A program made the translations under genes and the position numbers. The notes under the pieces are model-generated. The model did not search any database. It was given only the letters and a program-made list of their open reading frames with translations, and was not told the DNA's origin. A stretch of DNA of 48,824 nt, taken from the NCBI GenBank assembly GCA_002682825.1, contig NOKP01000079.1:1-48824 (forward strand), read 5' to 3'. This stretch comes from Neonectria sp. B-13 (lineage: Eukaryota > Ascomycota > Sordariomycetes > Hypocreales > Nectriaceae). Of the stretch, positions 20,560-31,307 are shown piece after piece (the stretch's first letter is position 1; each line of letters begins with the position of its first letter).

Positions 20560-21346
20560 CTATATTAGTACTTACTATAATTAGTTATATATCTTATTGA
20601 CATTTAGTATACTCCTCCTTAACCTTACTATGCTAGTATATATAGTTAATCCTAAAGTCATATGCCTAAGTAATTAAGTTCTTAGCTAGTACAATAAATA
20701 GTACAATTATAATATTTATTAAGCTATTAGATCTACTCTCTTCCTTAAGAAGAGCTAGTAATAGAAAGAAGATACTCTTACTATTACTAGTTAAGAGTAC
20801 AATAATAAGTATATTACTCTAAGTACTATTATTATATATTACTATAATCTAATATATACTCTTCTACTACTACTCTAATTTCTAGCTTATACCTTCCCCT
20901 AGTAATTACTTAAGCCTAAGATTAATCTACTGCTTATTAACTAGTACTACTACTATACTATTATTGCTACTATCTTGCTCTAGAGCCTAAGAGTAAGTAT
21001 ATATTAGTTAAGATTGTATAGTTTAGTATAATATAATATCCTATAATCCCCCTTAAGCTAAACTACTATCTCTATTTTCCTTAATCCTTCTCTATATCCT
21101 ATCTTAGACAATAGATTATATATATACCTAGATCTACTATAGCAGGGGGTTATTACTATTAGTATCCTCTTCTTCTATAAGTAGCTATAGAATTTTTATA
21201 ATCTAGTCTAAAGCATATTAGCGGTTAAGTTTGCTAACAGTCTGCCCTTAACTATAGCAATGCCTCTTCTTATCCTATAGCAATAGTACCTTAAGTTTGT
21301 CCATTATCTGCTTTCTCTGCCTAAACTCGCTATTAGTATTGGGCAT
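20560..21346 (-). pseudogene. RIP-mutated coding relic next to pogo-like end repeats
   Basis: Minus strand from an ATG at 21346 reads MPNTNSEFRQRKQIMDKLKV and goes on with many in-frame stops that are nearly all TAG, at places where Gln (CAG) would fit (as in LLL-stop-DKKRHCYS-stop-GQTVSKLNR). This is the CpA to TpA pattern of RIP. The predicted product would be Gln-rich; I do not recognise the family. The tandem 17-mers just upstream (21372-21405) look like a transposon end. Confidence 0.45.
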
Positions 21347-21371
21347 TTTGTATGAGGAAACTTTTTTTTTG

Positions 21372-21405
21372 CTTATCGGTAGAGGGGTCTTATCGGTAGA
21401 GGGGT
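21372..21405 (-). repeat. two adjacent 17-bp repeats, probable transposon terminus
   Basis: CTTATCGGTAGAGGGGT occurs twice without spacer (21372-21388 and 21389-21405). Read on the minus strand, ACCCCTCTACCGATAAG doubled lies about 26 bp before the ATG of the RIP-mutated relic. A similar doubled motif precedes the pogo transposase at the right window edge. Confidence 0.55.
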
Positions 21406-21494
21406 ACTGCATGGTAAAACCTAAAGACCTACGCAGATAAAAACGCCTTATGGTAGCCCCGAGCTGCCTTTTGTGCTTCTCTCAATCGAGCCAA

Positions 21495-22352
21495 CTACAG
21501 TTTAGACTTCTTGAAGGTCACAATTAATGTAGCGCTTTTGAATGTCTCCTCAAAGAGCGGCAGCTCTAGGATGTCCTTGAGGAGAAGCTGTAACCCATGT
21601 GAATCGCAGAGGGAAAAGAAGCAATGTTGGAATTCCTTTCTTGCAGCCAAATCCACATGAGCTTTCCTCATCACGCTATTTGTATCTGTGCAAAACGAGT
21701 TAATTCGCAAGAAGTTACCTTTGCAAATTATCTCCAGCTCAGGATACAAAAGATCAATATAGTGCTTAGCCGTGTGTTGAATCTGTCCTGTATCAAAGAT
21801 TTTCCAATAGAACGCCGTACCATTTGCCACCTGTATCGAGATATTGATAATTCGATGACTTGTGATATTGTCTGAGGCGTCAAAGATCACGTTGATACGT
21901 TCTGTTTGGTCGAGGATAGCTTGGACTTGGTTGTGGTACTCAGAATAAGTCGGGGCTAGCAGCCGCTGTCCTTGGCGACGAGACGGTGGTTGCCAGGCAG
22001 TATTTAGCTTGCTCAACAGAATCCGCATTCGTTTGGACTCAAAGAGGTTAAATAGACGGCCAACAGCGAAAATTGCTACAGCAGCAAGTTCATCAAGCAT
22101 CTGCTTAAAGGTCTTGTCCACTACAGGAAAGTGTTGAGTAAGTTGAGACTGCTGAGACTGTTGCTGCCCTTTGTAATTGGGGCAATGGCGAAGTAAGTGC
22201 TTCTTCTGACGAGTAGTGCCCTTGGTTATCTCGTGGCCGCAGCGCTTGCACTTGACTCGTGAGTTCTTGAACCCCGAGCTAACGTCTGAGGCAATCGTGG
22301 TAAATTCTCGGTGGGCCTGGTGGTCGGCTGGCCTTCCAGGGGTTCTAGGCAT
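21495..22352 (-). pseudogene. hAT transposase N-terminal half (BED finger + DUF659-like), nonsense-terminated
   Basis: Starts at the ATG at 22352 with MPRTPGRPADHQAHREF. A BED-type zinc finger follows (CKRCGHEI...HLLRHC), then a Gln-rich linker and VIFDASDNITSHRIINISIQ, as in DUF659-type hAT transposases, where F-D-A-S-T-N contains catalytic-core residues. It stops at TAG 21497-21495. Beyond the stop the frame continues LARLREAQKAARGYH down to about 21420, as in relatives with Gln at the stop, so CAG to TAG is likely. The rest of the gene, including the dimerisation domain, is absent. Confidence 0.7.
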
Positions 22353-22627
22353 TATAGAAGAGGCACGAAGGGTCTGAAGGTAGTGGGGAGTCGAATTGAG
22401 AAGTTACAGGGGGATACAGTGACAGGGTGTTAAGGCTGTGGAGAAAAGGAGATCGGAACAAGAATTATATTAGTCCAATACACTAAGCCTGTTTTGGTAC
22501 GCGCTAAACCTAATAGAGAAGGGGAAATATTGCACATTAAACGCGTCTGCTTTAAATATTTAATGTAAAAAGAGCATTTTATTTAATGATGCAGCATTAA
22601 ATCCATCCCTACATACTATAGGCTACT
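22353..22627. other. spacer between hAT fragment and tyrosinase 3' end
   Basis: Holds the probable 5' flank of the truncated hAT and the 3' UTR of the tyrosinase. ATTTAATG or its inverse CATTAAA occurs several times near 22545-22605. No gene seen. Confidence 0.4.
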
Positions 22628-23752
22628 TTACATATCTGAGTAGGTATAACACAGAGGCCCAGCTTGAGTGTCCATATAGTCCTTCACAACTGGCTCCTCA
22701 TCAGCAAGGCGCATGACGGGCATGGTATCGGTGATCTTAGCCGCGATGGTCCCGTCAGTAACCTTTTTGCCGCTGTAATCAGCCAATCGGGTGTTGTTTC
22801 GACCCTGCCACTGAGGTAGAGGTTAGCATATGCGCAGTAGAATGAATAGAAATAAAGACGTACCTTGGCCCAGACACGGTCAACATTGGCGTGGTGCAGA
22901 AAGAAAAGAGGCTCGTTAGGCGAAGTAGCAGGCCCCATATCGCCGAAGATGATGCTGTGGACTAGACTGTGTTAGCATAACTGGGAAGGAGAATGAAGGA
23001 ATGCGAAAGCATATACTCTGAGCATGAGGAAGACCCTCAAGCATCTCGGACATATCGCGGTAGTTGTCAAAGCCGTAGATGGTGTTCATCACAGGAGAAT
23101 AGAACGCCGTGTACTGCATGTCACCAACGATAGGGTTTCCATCTTCATCGTCGCCCATACCATCATTGAACTCGCGAGTGAAGCAGTGCAAGCGGTTGCC
23201 GGGAGTGTTCATATCGGGCCATCCCATAGCCAAAGTCAAATTTGTGTTGGCAAAAGGTCCATCAACGACGCAGCGCCTGAATCCAGGAACATTGCTACCG
23301 GTGAGCTTTCCATCGCCGCCGAATCCAGTTTTGGCGTCGAAAAGAGGAGAATTGGGGATGTCTTTCTTATCAGCGTCGATGGTCCAGTCCCAGTACGGTT
23401 GAACGCCCTTGTAGTCGCACTCGTCGCGAAGCATGTTCTCGTGCAGTTGCACATACCAGCGGTGCCAGGGGAGGAAATTGGCGACGAAGTGAATCTCTGT
23501 GTTGAGAGAAAAATGGGTGTAAACTAGATCGTCCATGCGTGTTGTGACATCATCGACATATTCGTACGCCTTCTTGGGTAGGTTGCGGACGCAGACAGCG
23601 GCGCGGAGGTACTCGGCCTTTTCGGCGCTGGTGAGTTCGCGCCATTCTTTGCGGACGACGGGGTCGGTGCAGGCGCTGTTGGCACGAGCTACGGGATTGG
23701 CGAAAGAAACGGAGGCGAGGGCCAAACTGGCGAGAAGTGTGTGGGCAAGCAT
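22628..23752 (-). CDS. secreted tyrosinase-like copper oxidase
   Basis: Type-3 copper enzyme oxidising phenols to o-quinones; the short secreted fungal class. Three exons (23752-23017, 22961-22864, 22810-22628), introns of 55 and 53 bp, 338 residues. The acceptor TCTAG at 22962-22966 is needed: the earlier ACAG would create a stop. Signal peptide MLAHTLLASLALASVSFANP. CuA site: THFSLNTEIHF and FLPWHRWY. CuB site: HAQIHSIIFG (H-x3-H), then LFFLHHANVDRVW. The Cys pair and the conserved PYWDW are present. No C-terminal propeptide is evident. A TATA-like box lies about 130 bp before the start. It appears intact despite heavily repeated surroundings. Catechol oxidase or o-aminophenol oxidase activity are alternatives that sequence alone cannot separate. 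Confidence 0.9.
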
Positions 23753-23878
23753 TGTGGTGTTCAGCGAATGTTTTCAAACGAACGTGTTAAGCGAGTGACA
23801 GATGGATGAATTTGATGGTGACAAACAAGCGTCGTGAGCAGGCTGAGAGTTATCTTGGAGGATGCCATCACAACCACC

Positions 23879-23889
23879 TTATATATAGG
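23879..23889 (-). promoter_or_regulatory. TATA box of the tyrosinase gene
   Basis: Plus-strand TTATATATAGG, minus-strand CCTATATATAA, about 130 bp upstream of the ATG at 23752. It is the only TATA-like motif in the GC-balanced stretch before the gene. Confidence 0.55.
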
Positions 23890-24280
23890 CTTGTCAACTC
23901 TGATCCACCTGAAAATCGGGAATTGAAGACCCCCGGGTCAGCACCTAAAGCTAATCATTAAGGGGTTCGCAACGGCACTCGACATTTCCGGCATACGAGA
24001 TATCTCGGCCACTGACCATTAGGAAAGCAGAGAGCCCAGCCAGTGGAGTAAATCTGGTCAAGGTTCCTGTCAAATGCGCATTGACGATCCATTAATACGA
24101 GCCCGTATTTTCGGCCTTGTCCTGCTTCTAGAAGCCAAGCGCGGTCTCGTCTGCCATGCTAGTCATTTGATAGGACAATTGGCAAGGTGCAAGACGGCGG
24201 CTTGGCCGCCCAAAGCATCAATATGAAACACTTGGAGCTAACAATCCTTGGCAGTCTTTTTATAGCTTAGCCAGCTGGCT

Positions 24281-24420
24281 CTTGATGTACTTACTATCCT
24301 GGTGATAGCAACTGATTTTGAGAGGGCTTTTAGCCTTACTAAGTTAATGTTAATATAGTAGAGACTTTCTATGAGTACAGAAGCATTAAAGAGGCTATAG
24401 TACTCTATGAACTAGATCAG
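24281..24420 (+). pseudogene. RIP-mutated hAT dimerisation-domain relic
   Basis: Plus strand reads LDVLTILVIATDFERAFSLT, then KLMLI, two TAG stops, RLSMSTEALKRL, TAG and YSMN. This fits the hAT C-terminal pattern alDiLsip.m...cERaFSltkl...q r.smspe.l..l. All stops are TAG where Gln or Trp is expected. Nothing of the transposase 5' part is readable here. Confidence 0.6.
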
Positions 24421-25420
24421 TTATAGTACTATAAAGCTTAGTATTACTGTGCCTAGGATAGATAGGTTACACTGGGATATTGAGAGTAATGTAAAGAGTA
24501 TAGATGTTCAACTTTTCTATCTTGAGTTCTCAACAAGGAGATAGATTCTGACTCCTAGCTATAATATTAGTAAAATTACCCTAAAGGTACTAAACTCTCT
24601 ATAATAAATAGAGTAAGTAGTATTATTAAATAATTTAACTGCCTTAGAAGGCTCTTTAGTCCTAAGGTTGTAAGAATATATAGGATATAAACCTTTCTCA
24701 ATCAAGAGCTATAGGCAATTACTATATTCTAAAGCATAGACTATATCTAATAAATTTATACTAATAAGTCTTATACTACCTTTATCCTAAAGGTATAGAT
24801 ATTGTTAAGTAATATTGTATAATATATATTACTTATTCAAAATGCTAAGTCAAATGAATAAATTAATACTAAGAGTATTACTTAAGTGTATAAGCTCAAT
24901 AGAAACTTTCCCTATAATCATCAGGGATTTAAGGAAGGGCTAGATAGTAAAGACTAGGATATCTTCTCTTACTGTAAGAGCAATATTATCTATAAACCCT
25001 TTATTAATTATTAATAGTCTGCTTAAGATTAGTGTTAGATTAATAGGATTGAACCTAAAATAAGAGGGTTTTATATTATTTAAAGGTAACTAGCTACTTA
25101 AGGTTTTATTCTTATTTAAATAATGCTTAAAGAGAGTTATATTTAATAACTATCTTAATAGGTCTAGCTATTATATAAGGGTTATCCTTATAATGTATAT
25201 CTATAAGTTACAGTTAGCCCTGTTTAAACATCTATATAATTAATAAGGTACTTTTTAAGCCATTCTAGCATAGGTCTTATTGTTATACTATTCTATATCT
25301 ATAGATATATCTAAGGGCTAACAATATGCTTTACCTAACATCCTCTAAGAGTAAGTTTCTTATACTGCTCTATTGTTTGTTCAAGGAATATGTCTTACTA
25401 TCCGTTTATAAGCAATACAG
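24421..25420. other. AT-rich RIP-type block
   Basis: About 1 kb of very AT-rich DNA with many TA dinucleotides and stops in all frames. It probably holds ruined transposon sequence; no family is recognisable. GC content returns to normal at about 25430. Confidence 0.6.
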
Positions 25421-26070
25421 GAACTGCAACTTTATCAAGAGCTTGACCGTACTGCAGTGAAGACCAGCTGGGGTTGTGTCGGTCAGGATGGCTAATGGCG
25501 TGGGTCAGCCAAGGCGCAGATCGAGCGCCAGAGAAGTGAGAGTCGACGCCTTAGGCCAATGGTATAGCATCAATCATTGAGCGAAGATGTTTTCCCGGAT
25601 TTAGTGCTTTGTACTGCTCTATGAGACTGGCTGTCTCTTGAGTGACAATGGTGTGCGCTGAAAGAATTGGAGTCAGCGCCCTCTCGGCCGGATACTACGC
25701 CATTATAAGCCTAGAAGGGGCTCACGGACCAAGACTTTATGTAACGTCACTGACGAGGGGTTAAGAGATTCGTTCACTACACTCGCGGTTATTTTATCGG
25801 TAAATCTAGCACTGAGTAGAACAGATGTTGGTCGAGGGTTTTGAAAATGTCAAGTTTAATGAACGAAAACTGGAGATCTCTTGCAGATTGAATGCCGTGG
25901 TAGAAGCTATTATGCATTTTACGATGCGAGATAGCAATGACTAGAGTTAGAGCCGTTGACAGCTTGACTAATTGGTATAAAAAGCAACATGTGATCGTAT
26001 CACTTGTTTCTCCACCTTGACTTAATATTGTCCTTATCTTTTTCTATCGAATTACATAACCCACATCGCC
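25421..26070. other. GC-balanced spacer before the zinc-cluster fragment
   Basis: No gene seen. The last 100 bp carry a CT-rich leader-like stretch (TTGTCCTTATCTTTTTCTAT) before the ATG at 26071, so this may be the old promoter of that gene. Confidence 0.4.
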
Positions 26071-26277
26071 ATGTCTTCGAGCATTACCAAAGCGCAAAGA
26101 ATCACACAAGTCTGCGACTTTTGTCATCGTAGAGGGCTCAAATGTCGGACAGCAGAGGATCTCGCGCTACTGAACAGCAAGTCACCATGTCAAACTTGTC
26201 TAGCGTTTGGCGAGGTGTGTACACGAAATCGGAAAACAAAGAAGCGTGGCACTAAACAACGAAATCCTTCGTTTTAA
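26071..26277 (+). pseudogene. Zn2Cys6 transcription factor, DNA-binding domain only
   Basis: Short frame of 68 residues starting MSSSITKAQRITQ, then a complete Zn2Cys6 cluster: CDFCHRRGLKC, a spacer, CQTCLAFGEVC. The basic stretch RNRKTKKRGTKQRNP follows and the frame stops at 26277. Full-length regulators of this kind have several hundred more residues, including a dimerisation coil and activation domain; no continuation is visible in any frame beyond about 26440. It is therefore a truncated gene, though a stand-alone DNA-binding peptide could still be made. Confidence 0.65.
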
Positions 26278-26439
26278 TTTGGCTTATCCTTATATTTTAA
26301 CTTATGAACATCTCCGAGCTTTGGCGTCTGCGTACCACGGAAGAATAAAAAATCTCATCAACGCCAGTACTATGGGTATCCAAGCGCCTACGAAGACAGG
26401 GGCATCCGAACAAACCAACACAAAAGTGACCCTCTCAGC

Positions 26440-26893
26440 CTAATTTCCGACCGGCTTCTTGGCAATTTTCTTGTCAGCCGACAACTCGTATGCTGCTCGT
26501 TCATTTGCTGCCATTTCCGACTTCTCCTTCACTGCAGCAGTGTCAACATTAGACACTGCAGGCGTCGATCCCTCTAGTTCAAAGGTGGGACGAGAAACGC
26601 AGTCAGAATGTAACTGGGGTTTATCTTCCTTTGGCTCTTCTTCGTCTGGCACGGGGCCTTGTTGCGTTTTCGATGTTTGTCTCCGCTCAAACCAGCGGAA
26701 GCCGAGGAAACCGAGGACCAGTAAGAGGACGACTGATGGAACGACAGGTCCAACAATTGTGGCTATGTTTGGACCGGAAGAGGAATCTGATGAACGATCG
26801 TTAGACATGTTTCTTTCAAGAAGAAGATTATCAGTGTATACCATTCGTATCTGATGCATCAGACGTGGATGTGGCTGTTGGCAAGCTGTCTCC
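26440..26893 (-). pseudogene. C-terminal fragment of a single-span (WSC/Mid2-like) membrane protein
   Basis: Minus strand. PTATSTSDASDTN (Ser/Thr stalk, ending 26842), a 55-bp intron (26841-26787), then DSSSGPNIATIVGPVVPSVV and a hydrophobic span with GFLGFRWFERR as stop-transfer, followed by an acidic cytoplasmic tail ending KKPVGN. This arrangement is usual for wall-stress sensor-like and other type-I fungal surface proteins. Upstream of GDSLPTATS the frame hits TAA and AT-rich DNA, so the extracellular part is lost. The family call is by architecture only. Confidence 0.5.
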
Positions 26894-26929
26894 TTATCAG
26901 AGATGCTCATCAATCCATCAACGTCCACA

Positions 26930-28239
26930 AGGCCATTCCATAGATTGATTGAACTGCTTATTCAGCATTTCAACAGTTGATTGACTCAACAAAGGCCAGC
27001 TGTTAATTAAATTAATATTAATTGAAGTTCATTGAACCCCCCTGCAGTATTATTACTTATTACTAACCATAGTACTGTAGCCCTGCTCTCCTTCTTGTTC
27101 AAGTAGCTTATACAATAAGCCATTATCTAACAATATATTGTCTAACTTATCTATAAGCCTTACTTATAACTATAACTGTAGAGTTTAAATTAGCCCTATT
27201 ATACTAGTATTTAAGCAATTATAAAGCAAAGTAACTATTAAGCTAATTACTAAAAAGAGCCTTTTGTATTTAGTGCTTATTGCTAGTATAGTTATAATGT
27301 TTAAGGCTATATAGAATAACTAAGAGTACTTAGATTACTTAAAGATTTAGTATTAGACTGAATCTATAGTTAATATTCTTATTTACTATATTTATATTTA
27401 ATTGTTAGCAGTTATATTTATCTATTGATAAAATTATTAGTAGAAGTCTAAGTAATTCGTATTATTAATAATCCTTGTAATATTTCTTAAAGGAAAAGAG
27501 CTTTATCTTATGCTTTTTGATAATATAGCCATTATTAAGTATAGCTTTAATCTTTAGGTTATAATACTCTATATTCTAAAGCATCTAAATAAGATCCTTT
27601 GCCTTTTGAATCTAATCTAAATAGTTCTAACTCTAGATATTATTAAAATATATTTAATGAATAAATAAATATAAAGTAATAGTAATATAATAGATAGGCA
27701 AATCCTTAAGAGTATAGTAATACTTATTAAACTTTATTTAGCCTAGATTAACATTAAAACTTAATTGCTCTAGCTTAGAATACTAATGAATTAAGGCCTT
27801 TACTTCTTTAAGTTTATTAAGTAGAAACTTAAAAGCTTTAAGTATATTAGTTATAGATCTAAAGGTCTTATTAATACTAGTTAACTATCTATAGGCCTAA
27901 CTATCTCTCTAAAGGACTTAGACAATAATATAAAAGTTATAAAGTATACTCTTAAAGGCTCTAAGAACTGCTTAATTATTATTACTAAGAAGGCTCTTTT
28001 TCTTAAGGTAAAGTAATAACTTAGTATCTCTTTTATCTTTCCTTACTTCTTGAAAAAGTCTCTTTATTTTAATAATAAATTCATTATAGAATAACTATAA
28101 CTTAAGTAACTACTAGATTATATAATATTAGAATAATTACTTTGTATTATTATTAAGATAGATATTCAGTAAACTCTAGTTCTACATTTCTAGGTCTTTA
28201 GATACTATAAAATACTCCTATTATAACTGCCTAAGCAGC
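26930..28239. other. AT-rich RIP-type block
   Basis: Very AT-rich DNA with stops in all frames. No family is recognisable here; the sequence continues into the ruined hAT transposase that follows on the minus strand and may be its 3' part. Confidence 0.6.
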
Positions 28240-28973
28240 TAGATTAATATATCCAATTAATAAACCTAAACAATAAAGTTATAAGCTTTTCTAACTAAGC
28301 CCTTCTTTATCTACTCATTGTATACTACTCTAGCAAAAAGCTCTCCTTTAACAAGGGATTCTTTAAAGGCTTTAGTATCTTTTTTAAAGAGTAGAGTCTT
28401 AACAATAAGGTTACGTATATATCCTATGCAATAGACCTAGCATTAGATAGGATTGAAGCTAAGTTTTCGGCTAATAATCTTTATTACTGTATTATTATTA
28501 CTAGCATTATTAAGAGTAAAATAGCTAAGCTTATCCTTAATGCTAAACAAGCAAATAGCATTGAGTACCTCTACTGCAATATTCTCTCTAGTATAGCAAT
28601 TGATTAGTTTAGGAAGGCTAAGGATGATTTTCTATGGCTTATTCTTAACGTTCCTAAACAATGCTATAACTTTATATAACATATACTAGTTCTTGCTTCT
28701 AGCACTATTAAAGGCAATATAAATCTGCTTAAGAGCTTCCTTTAGTATTCCCTCCACTTTTGTCTTATGTTTCTCATAGTATTGAATTACTAGCCATTAA
28801 ACAGTATGCCTCAAGATATAGGTATTTATAACCTTTACAGTAAGGTTTAGATATTTGAAGATATACTGTAGATAAGGGTTTTCAGCTTATTGGAAAGACT
28901 GTTGACTATTGACAATCCAGTTGACAAGGAGCTTTTGGAAATGCTCTTGATCAAAGCTTTTAATTAGGTTGTT
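28240..28973 (-). pseudogene. RIP-mutated hAT transposase relic
   Basis: Minus strand from about 28970 reads LIKSFDQEHFQKLLVNWIVN, then AENPYLQYIFKYLNLTVK, ILRHTV-stop-WLVIQYYEKHK, INCYTRENIAVEVLNAIC, FTLNNASNNNT and VYCIGYIRNLIVK. These are the successive hAT blocks (W...n.pf..ven..f...l.yl; DNASNNDT; C.gHiiNL). The catalytic DNAS has become NNAS (GAT to AAT), and several Trp or Gln positions are TAG. Both are the transitions RIP produces. Ends of the element cannot be placed. Confidence 0.65.
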
Positions 28974-29640
28974 AGCCAGGGACTATTCCTTTAGGTTATC
29001 CTAGCTAAGATTGAAGATATCTATAATAGAAGAGAACATTCTCTTCCCTCCCTTTGTTACAGAGGGTGTTAGACGTTTTTCTGATAGGTCCTAATGACTA
29101 TAGGACTTCTATAAGTAATGTTCTATATTCTGTATGCCTCTGGAATCATAGGATTGCAGGTTATTGCTTCTTTAACGGATATAGAGCATACAAATCCATT
29201 ATCTTATTGTCTCAGACTAGATCTTAATACTGTATCCCTATACCTAAGACAAGGTATCTTTTGATTGTTCAGCTAGTATAAATCCTTTCTACCGTTTGAA
29301 GATGCAGGCTTCTTCTTTGAGGGTTAGATTCTAGTTAAATGGCATAGTAGGTTTGTTATTAAACAATAAGATAGAGTTAATAGGTATTTGACTTAGGTGG
29401 TTTATTATAATTAAAGCAATGATTGATAATTGTTACAAAAGAAAGCATAGCAAGTAGGGGCTTTCTAATGTAATAGAACGCGACGTGATTCAAGTAATTC
29501 AGCCATTATTATTTTACTTAGTGTTAGTGCATGTTAACAATCACTTATGTTTTACTCGCGAGAAGATATCTGGATCTAATATTGCTAAGTCTGGCAAGGG
29601 TCCTGTGTCTAGTGTCAACGATTATCAACCAATATCCATC
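28974..29640. other. AT-rich block and probable 5' part of the ruined hAT
   Basis: AT-rich until about 29460, with faint minus-strand continuity to the hAT relic (for example the stretch around 29030-29060). No gene. From about 29480 base composition returns towards normal. Confidence 0.45.
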
Positions 29641-29654
29641 AACGAGAGGATTGT

Positions 29655-29757
29655 GTGGATTGATGTATTATGTCAGCTAACCAGCCGTGGATTGATATTG
29701 ACGTGGATTGATGTCAATATATTGATCAACGCGTTGATCTGGTGGATTGATGAGCAT
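29655..29757 (+). repeat. clustered GTGGATTGAT repeats, probable hAT terminus
   Basis: GTGGATTGAT occurs four times (29655, 29687, 29703, 29742) with related ATTGATCAACG units and the inverse CCATCAACG between. Such short repeats crowd the ends of hAT elements. The transporter gene is cut at exactly this edge (29757/29758), so the repeat block is probably the terminus of the element that truncated it. Confidence 0.5.
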
Positions 29758-31307
29758 CTCTGATTTCGGCGCAGTAGACATACGAGGACGCATCCATGGT
29801 GCCGCCGTAGAAGAAGACAAACAGGTAGGGGAAGAAGACGCCAAATCCATTGCCGATCTTGTTGTTTGTGCCCACAAACTCGGCCACCATAGCAGTGAAG
29901 CCACAGAGAGATAGGGAGCAGCCGATGAGGCCTACGACCATGATGCGGATTCTTCCGAAACGATCGAGAATGAGACTATTGACCCAGTTCATGAATGCGG
30001 CCAAGGAGTTGTAGCATGCGTAGAGCAGGAGAGAGATGGAACCACGGAGACCAAGGCCATCGTAGAGGAGAATCTGGTAGTTGTTGACGACGAGCACACC
30101 AGTGGACTGAGCAATGCACCTGGAAACTTGTCAGTACCCGAGTCAATTAAACGTTATCTTTTATCAAGGAAGGATGCAGATGAGGGGGGCTAGGTTGGAT
30201 TGAGAGTCTGAACGTACTGCACAAAGAAGCCGTAGAAGAGTCGTCTGCGGTATGAGGGTCGTGAAAATACCTCCTTCCAGCCATGTGAGGTGGTGGTCTG
30301 GTTCTCAATTTCGAGCTGCACGCGAATCTGTCGCAGCTCCCTCTCGGCGAACGAATCTTCCTCTGATTGGGCGCCGTTGTTGGGATGCACTTTTTGAAGT
30401 ACGGCGCGAGCTTCGGGAACTCTAGCCTTGAGGCAAAGCCATCTTGGAGATTCGGGCATCCAGGGGGATCCAACCAGAAGAAGAAGCGGCGCGAGGATCT
30501 GGATGGCCAGACAAAGTCGCCACTGAAGCGCAGGGTTTGTAATAAAAAAACAGCCGTAACCAACCCAGCCAGCCATAGCCTGTTTTGTCTGTTAGAAGTC
30601 GTTTCTTTCTTTCTTTCTTTCTTTCTTTCTTTTTTGCTTTCGTTGGGCAATATGTTGTGGAAAGATGACCTGTGAGAAACACGTGAAGAGGAGGAGTGGG
30701 AAGATTGGAACAGGAGACGAGGGTGACAAGGAACTTACGGAGCCGCACACAACCAGGAAGCCGTGAGAGCCAACCATTCGCCCTCGCTTGCTGGCTGGGG
30801 AAATCTCAGACTGATAGATGGGCACAGCAACATCAATCATTCCGATTCCAATTCCATTAAGGAATCGACCAATCAGTAGCATGGCGACGTGAACTGAGCC
30901 CGCCTGCAGCGCTGCGGATATGATGCAAAGAACAGTCGTGATCTGAATAGCGAGACGTCGACCACATTTATCGAGCAGGGTTGGTACGAGGAAGCAGCCA
31001 ATGATGCCACCTCCTGCGAACAAGCCATTGTTTGCTTTAAAGTGCATGGTCAGTTTCCGTTGACCTCTCTGTGTCCCATAGCTTGTGTGTTTTCAACAAA
31101 CAAGTTGGAGGACGACATAATACTTCCAATATTGCGGTTACTCTTGGCTACATCAGAACCGGTAGTGCTGAGGTTGAAATAATTCAAAAACGAGTCCAGA
31201 CCCAGGACCGAACCACTGATGGCAGAGTTGAAGCCGTAGGTGAAAGAACCCAGGGCAACAAAAAAGATGATGAGAAAGTTGTATCGAGTACTCGTGCCGG
31301 AGGACAT
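29758..31307 (-). pseudogene. MFS sugar/lactose-permease-like transporter, C-terminus missing
   Basis: Minus strand, four exons: 31307-31124, 31034-30739, 30579-30218 and 30119 to about 29758; introns of 89, 159 and 98 bp. Protein starts MSSGTSTRYNFLIIFFVALG. Sugar-porter landmarks: DKCGRR after helix 2, GRFLNGIGIGMIDVAVPIYQSEISP, PESPRWL before the central loop, and FVQCIAQSTGVLVVNNYQ at helix 7. The frame is lost after YVYCAEI, where relatives continue with helix 11 and 12, so about 100 residues are missing. All splice sites still look usable, suggesting recent damage. The truncation point abuts hAT-like end repeats. It lies next to the decarboxylase-like gene. Confidence 0.8.
30602..30631 (+). 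repeat. TTTC microsatellite
   Basis: About seven uninterrupted TTTC units inside intron 2 of the transporter, which helps explain why that intron is longer (159 bp) than the others. Confidence 0.9.

Noticed and set aside
20200..29500. AT-rich blocks as centromere or replication origin
   Set aside because: They contain readable transposase relics with RIP-type stops, which explains the composition without a centromere.
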